This document shows, one piece after another, positions 62,174-64,000 of a stretch of 64,000 bases of DNA. How positions within the stretch are numbered: position 1 is the stretch's first letter; every line of letters starts with the position of its first letter. A program made the translations under genes and the position numbers. The DNA lies in assembly GCF_000425365.1 (NCBI RefSeq), contig NZ_AUDH01000002.1:248001-312000 (forward strand), given 5' to 3'. The DNA comes from Rubritepida flocculans DSM 14296 (GTDB lineage Bacteria; Pseudomonadota; Alphaproteobacteria; Acetobacterales; Acetobacteraceae). The notes beneath the pieces are model-generated. The model had not been told where the DNA came from. It did no database searches and saw only the letters and a program-made list of their open reading frames with translations.

Positions 62174-62806
62174 CTACCCGTGCGCCGCGCAGGAGAGCGC
62201 GCGCGCCTGCGCCATCACCTGGCCGCGCAGCAGCGTCCCCGCGACCGCCACGGGCAGGCCCGCGGCGGCCAGCGCCTCCGCCGTCCAGCTGTTGCAGGTG
62301 TAGGCCAGGGAGTAGCGCCGGGCGGCGGCCAGGAAATGCCGCGCGGGCGGCAGGGAGAGCAGCGGCGGCGGCAGCCGCCCCGCCGCGTCGCGGGCGAAGG
62401 CGGCGGCGAGGAAGCGCACGAGCCCCTCGCGCGCCCCGCGCAGCGCCAGCAGCTCCGCATCGCCCTCCGCGCGCGGCGGCGCGTCCAGGAAACGGGCGCG
62501 GATCACCGCGGGGCCGGGGGCGAGCGCCGCCAGCGCCTCAGCGAGCCCCGGCCGGTCGGCCATGAAGAACTCGCGCTGGCCGAAGCCCAGCATGACGAGC
62601 CCCGCCCCCGGCGCGAGCGGGGCGAGATCGGGCAGCCAGGCGGCGGGGACCACCACCTCGCTGTGCCAGTCGCGCGCATAGGCGAAAAAGGGCGCCCCCG
62701 GCCCGCAGCCTGCCGCGGGCGGGGGGGCGGGCGCCAGGGCGCAGGCGGGAAGCGCGAGCGGCAGCGCCAGCGCCGCGCGTCGGGGCAGCCTATCCGGCCG
62801 CCGCAT
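62174..62806 (-). CDS. DUF2459 family lipoprotein
   Basis: A 210-residue protein with a signal peptide and lipobox-like LPAC (19-22). ARDWHSEVVVPAAWLPDL, VMLGFGQREFFM and a C-terminal YTCNSWTAEALAAAGLPV match DUF2459 (TIGR02117-type). The conserved His and Cys in WHSE and TCNSW suggest an NlpC/P60-like papain fold, which is inference. The start overlaps the J-domain gene by 17 bases, so they are probably co-translated. Confidence 0.85.
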   Translation of the reverse strand: MRRPDRLPRRAALALPLALPACALAPAPPPAAGCGPGAPFFAYARDWHSEVVVPAAWLPDLAPLAPGAGLVMLGFGQREFFMADRPGLAEALAALAPGPAVIRARFLDAPPRAEGDAELLALRGAREGLVRFLAAAFARDAAGRLPPPLLSLPPARHFLAAARRYSLAYTCNSWTAEALAAAGLPVAVAGTLLRGQVMAQARALSCAAHG

Positions 62807-63419
62807 GGGGGGCTGCGGGCTCGGCGCGCGGCAGGCGGCGGCGCAGCAGGGAATAGGCGCGGTTGATGTCCTTCAGCCGCTCCTCCGCCCCGCGGTCGCC
62901 GCCATTCGCATCCGGGTGGTAGCGCTTGGCCAGCTCCTTGTAGCGCGCCTTGAGCGCGGCCGGATCGAGCGGCCAGTCGAGTCCGAGCAGGCCGAGCGCG
63001 GCGCGCAGCTCGGGCGGCGCCTCCTCGCGCTTCGGGGCGCGGCGGCGCGCCTGCAGGGGGGTCTCGCGCAGGATGCCGAGCGGGTCGGCCAGCCGCTCCG
63101 GGTCGAGCCGCACCCCGCCCAGCCGGCCGAGCGGCCAGGTGGGGCGCTGCCAGCCCGCATCGGCGCGGATGGCGTGCTCGATGTCGGCCGGGCCCATGCC
63201 GCGGTAGTAGTCCCAGGCGGCGTTGTAGGCCCGCACGTGATCCAGGCAGAACCAGTGGTGCTCGCGCAGCGTGCGGTCCTTGGGCGCGCGGAACTCGCCG
63301 GGCTTGTCGCAGCCCTCGGCGTCGCAGGGGCGCGGGGGGTCTTTCGGATCGCGCTGGGGTTGGAAGGACTGGCGGCGGGCCATCTGCGGGTTATGGGTCT
63401 CGCGCCCCCGCTTGTCCAT
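62790..63419 (-). CDS. J-domain (DnaJ-like) protein with N-terminal zinc motif
   Basis: A 209-residue protein. Residues 30-65 hold CDAEGCDKPGEFRAP and WFCLDHVRAYN, a possible zinc site conserved in this alphaproteobacterial group. The J-domain is at the C-terminus (about 140-195): ALGLLGLDWPLDPAALKARY, KELAKRYHPDAN with the HPD motif, and LKDINRAYSLL. It should stimulate DnaK on an unknown client. ATG at 63419 or 63383 may be the start; neither has a clear ribosome binding site. It is divergent from the BolA gene, 26 bases away. Confidence 0.88.
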   Translation of the reverse strand: MDKRGRETHNPQMARRQSFQPQRDPKDPPRPCDAEGCDKPGEFRAPKDRTLREHHWFCLDHVRAYNAAWDYYRGMGPADIEHAIRADAGWQRPTWPLGRLGGVRLDPERLADPLGILRETPLQARRRAPKREEAPPELRAALGLLGLDWPLDPAALKARYKELAKRYHPDANGGDRGAEERLKDINRAYSLLRRRLPRAEPAAPHAAAG

Positions 63420-63445
63420 GATCGCGGCTTGGGCAAACTGCGTCC

Positions 63446-63721
63446 ATGCCGACCCGCGCCGACCGCATCCGCGCCGCGCTCGAGGCGCGTTTCGCGCCCC
63501 TCGCGCTGGAGATCACCGACGACAGCGCCCGCCATGCCGGCCATGCCGGCGCGCGGCCGGAGGGGGAGACGCACTACAGCGTGGTGCTGGTCAGCCCGGC
63601 CTTCTCGGGGATGAACCGCCTCGCCCGCTCGCGCGCCGTGCACGAGGCGCTGCGGGAGGAGTTCGCCTCCGGCCTGCACGCGCTGGCGCTGACGCTGCGC
63701 GCGCCCGAGGAGCTGGGCTGA
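63446..63721 (+). CDS. BolA family protein
   Basis: A 91-residue BolA: RAALEARFAPLALEITDDSA, the histidine segment RHAGHAG, ETHYSVVLVSPAFSGMNRLA and RSRAVHEALREE. BolA proteins work with monothiol glutaredoxins in Fe-S cluster handling and in stress morphology. The J-domain protein lies divergently next to it, a common alphaproteobacterial arrangement. The next gene starts 4 bases later. Confidence 0.93.
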   Translation: MPTRADRIRAALEARFAPLALEITDDSARHAGHAGARPEGETHYSVVLVSPAFSGMNRLARSRAVHEALREEFASGLHALALTLRAPEELG

Positions 63722-63725
63722 GGCC

Positions 63726-64000
63726 GTGATCGAGCGGCTCTCCGCCCTGCCGGACGGCACGCGGGCGGAGGCCGACCTCGCCATCATCGGCGGCGGCGCG
63801 GCGGGCATCGCGCTGGCGCTGGCGCTGCGCGGCTCCGGGCTCTCGGTGCTGCTGGCCGAGTCCGGCGGCGCGCCGGATCAGCCGAGCCTCGATTCGCTGA
63901 ACGAGGTGACGCTCGCCGGCCACCCCTTCCCCGGCGCGCGGGAGGGGCGGGCGCGGCGGCTGGGGGGCGCCACCACCCTCTGGGCCGGGCAGTCCCTGCC
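63726..64000 (+). CDS. FAD-dependent oxidoreductase, GMC-like, 3' end missing
   Basis: A frame beginning GTG at 63726 and still open at the window edge (91 residues seen). It carries an N-terminal dinucleotide-binding fold: ADLAIIGGGAAGIALALALR, with the acidic residue at LLAESGG. The following GRARRLGGATTLWAGQS resembles the flavin-attachment region of GMC-type oxidoreductases. Substrate unknown. It starts 4 bases after bolA. Confidence 0.75.
   Translation, partial: MIERLSALPDGTRAEADLAIIGGGAAGIALALALRGSGLSVLLAESGGAPDQPSLDSLNEVTLAGHPFPGAREGRARRLGGATTLWAGQSL

Overview
The window is about 72% G+C, gene-dense, and has few long AT-rich spacers. Conserved blocks (holA-lptE-leuS; rpsF-rpsR-DUF2232-rplI; UPF0262; DUF983; cobS-cobT; BolA), an alphaproteobacterial FDH3-type formate dehydrogenase island, a tripartite tricarboxylate transporter and several CoA-transferases point to an alphaproteobacterium, most likely Rhodospirillales/Acetobacteraceae of the Roseomonas type. 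That assignment is inference from composition and gene order; no 16S or tRNA gene is present.

Layout. 1-4.8 kb: the end of a DUF3576 lipoprotein, a secreted alpha/beta hydrolase, an MCP-like protein without the signalling tip, an RpiR-family regulator, and a COG4280 membrane protein with an internal duplication. 4.9-9 kb: leuS-lptE-holA, leftward. 9.2-11.4 kb: ribosomal protein operon. 11.6-13.4 kb: LysE exporter and a WecA/MraY-type glycosyl-1-phosphate transferase. 13.4-26.8 kb: the formate dehydrogenase island. It holds a divergent four-cluster Fe-S protein, a tightly coupled run of accessory genes (biotin-ligase-fold protein, DUF6505, DUF6352, DUF3305, DUF3306), a TorD-type chaperone with an N-terminal YdaS-like DNA-binding domain, a small Tat-signal protein, catalytic subunits A, B and C, and the cofactor genes mobB and moeA. 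26.9-40.2 kb: acyl-CoA metabolism (enoyl-CoA hydratase, two family III CoA-transferases, a quinone-oxidoreductase-like enzyme), a TPR protein, RidA, an RND efflux pair and a stand-alone molybdenum hydroxylase large subunit. 40.2-46.2 kb: a racemase with an NTF2-like protein, DUF983, UPF0262, mtnA and a sigma54-type two-component system. 46.2-53.4 kb: a repeat-rich gap, a three-gene coupled hydrolase/reductase operon, tctCBA and an SDR. 53.5-64 kb: an aspartoacylase-like enzyme, a DsbA-like thioredoxin, a gamma-glutamyltransferase-like lipoprotein with its aminotransferase, a phytase-like protein, cobT-cobS, DUF2459, a J-domain protein, BolA and the start of a flavin oxidoreductase.

How it works together. 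The island from 13.4 to 26.8 kb is the clearest functional unit. Formate is oxidised by the exported molybdoenzyme (alpha), electrons pass through the Fe-S beta subunit to the cytochrome b gamma subunit, and the accessory genes plus mobB/moeA very probably serve cofactor synthesis, insertion and export. Several of these accessory families have no known function, and the DNA-binding/TorD fusion suggests that maturation state could be coupled to transcription. Other themes are organic-acid and acyl-CoA use (tct genes, CoA-transferases, SDR) and vitamin B12 synthesis (cobST).

Non-coding structure worth noting: a 54-bp tandem repeat inside the fdh accessory run that shares a perfect 25-mer with a second repeat-rich gap 28 kb away, a GGCCGGCG motif recurring just after stop codons, two strong hairpins between fdhB and fdhC, and two good intrinsic terminators (11.48 and 52.6 kb). 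Most long antisense reading frames are artefacts of the high G+C content.
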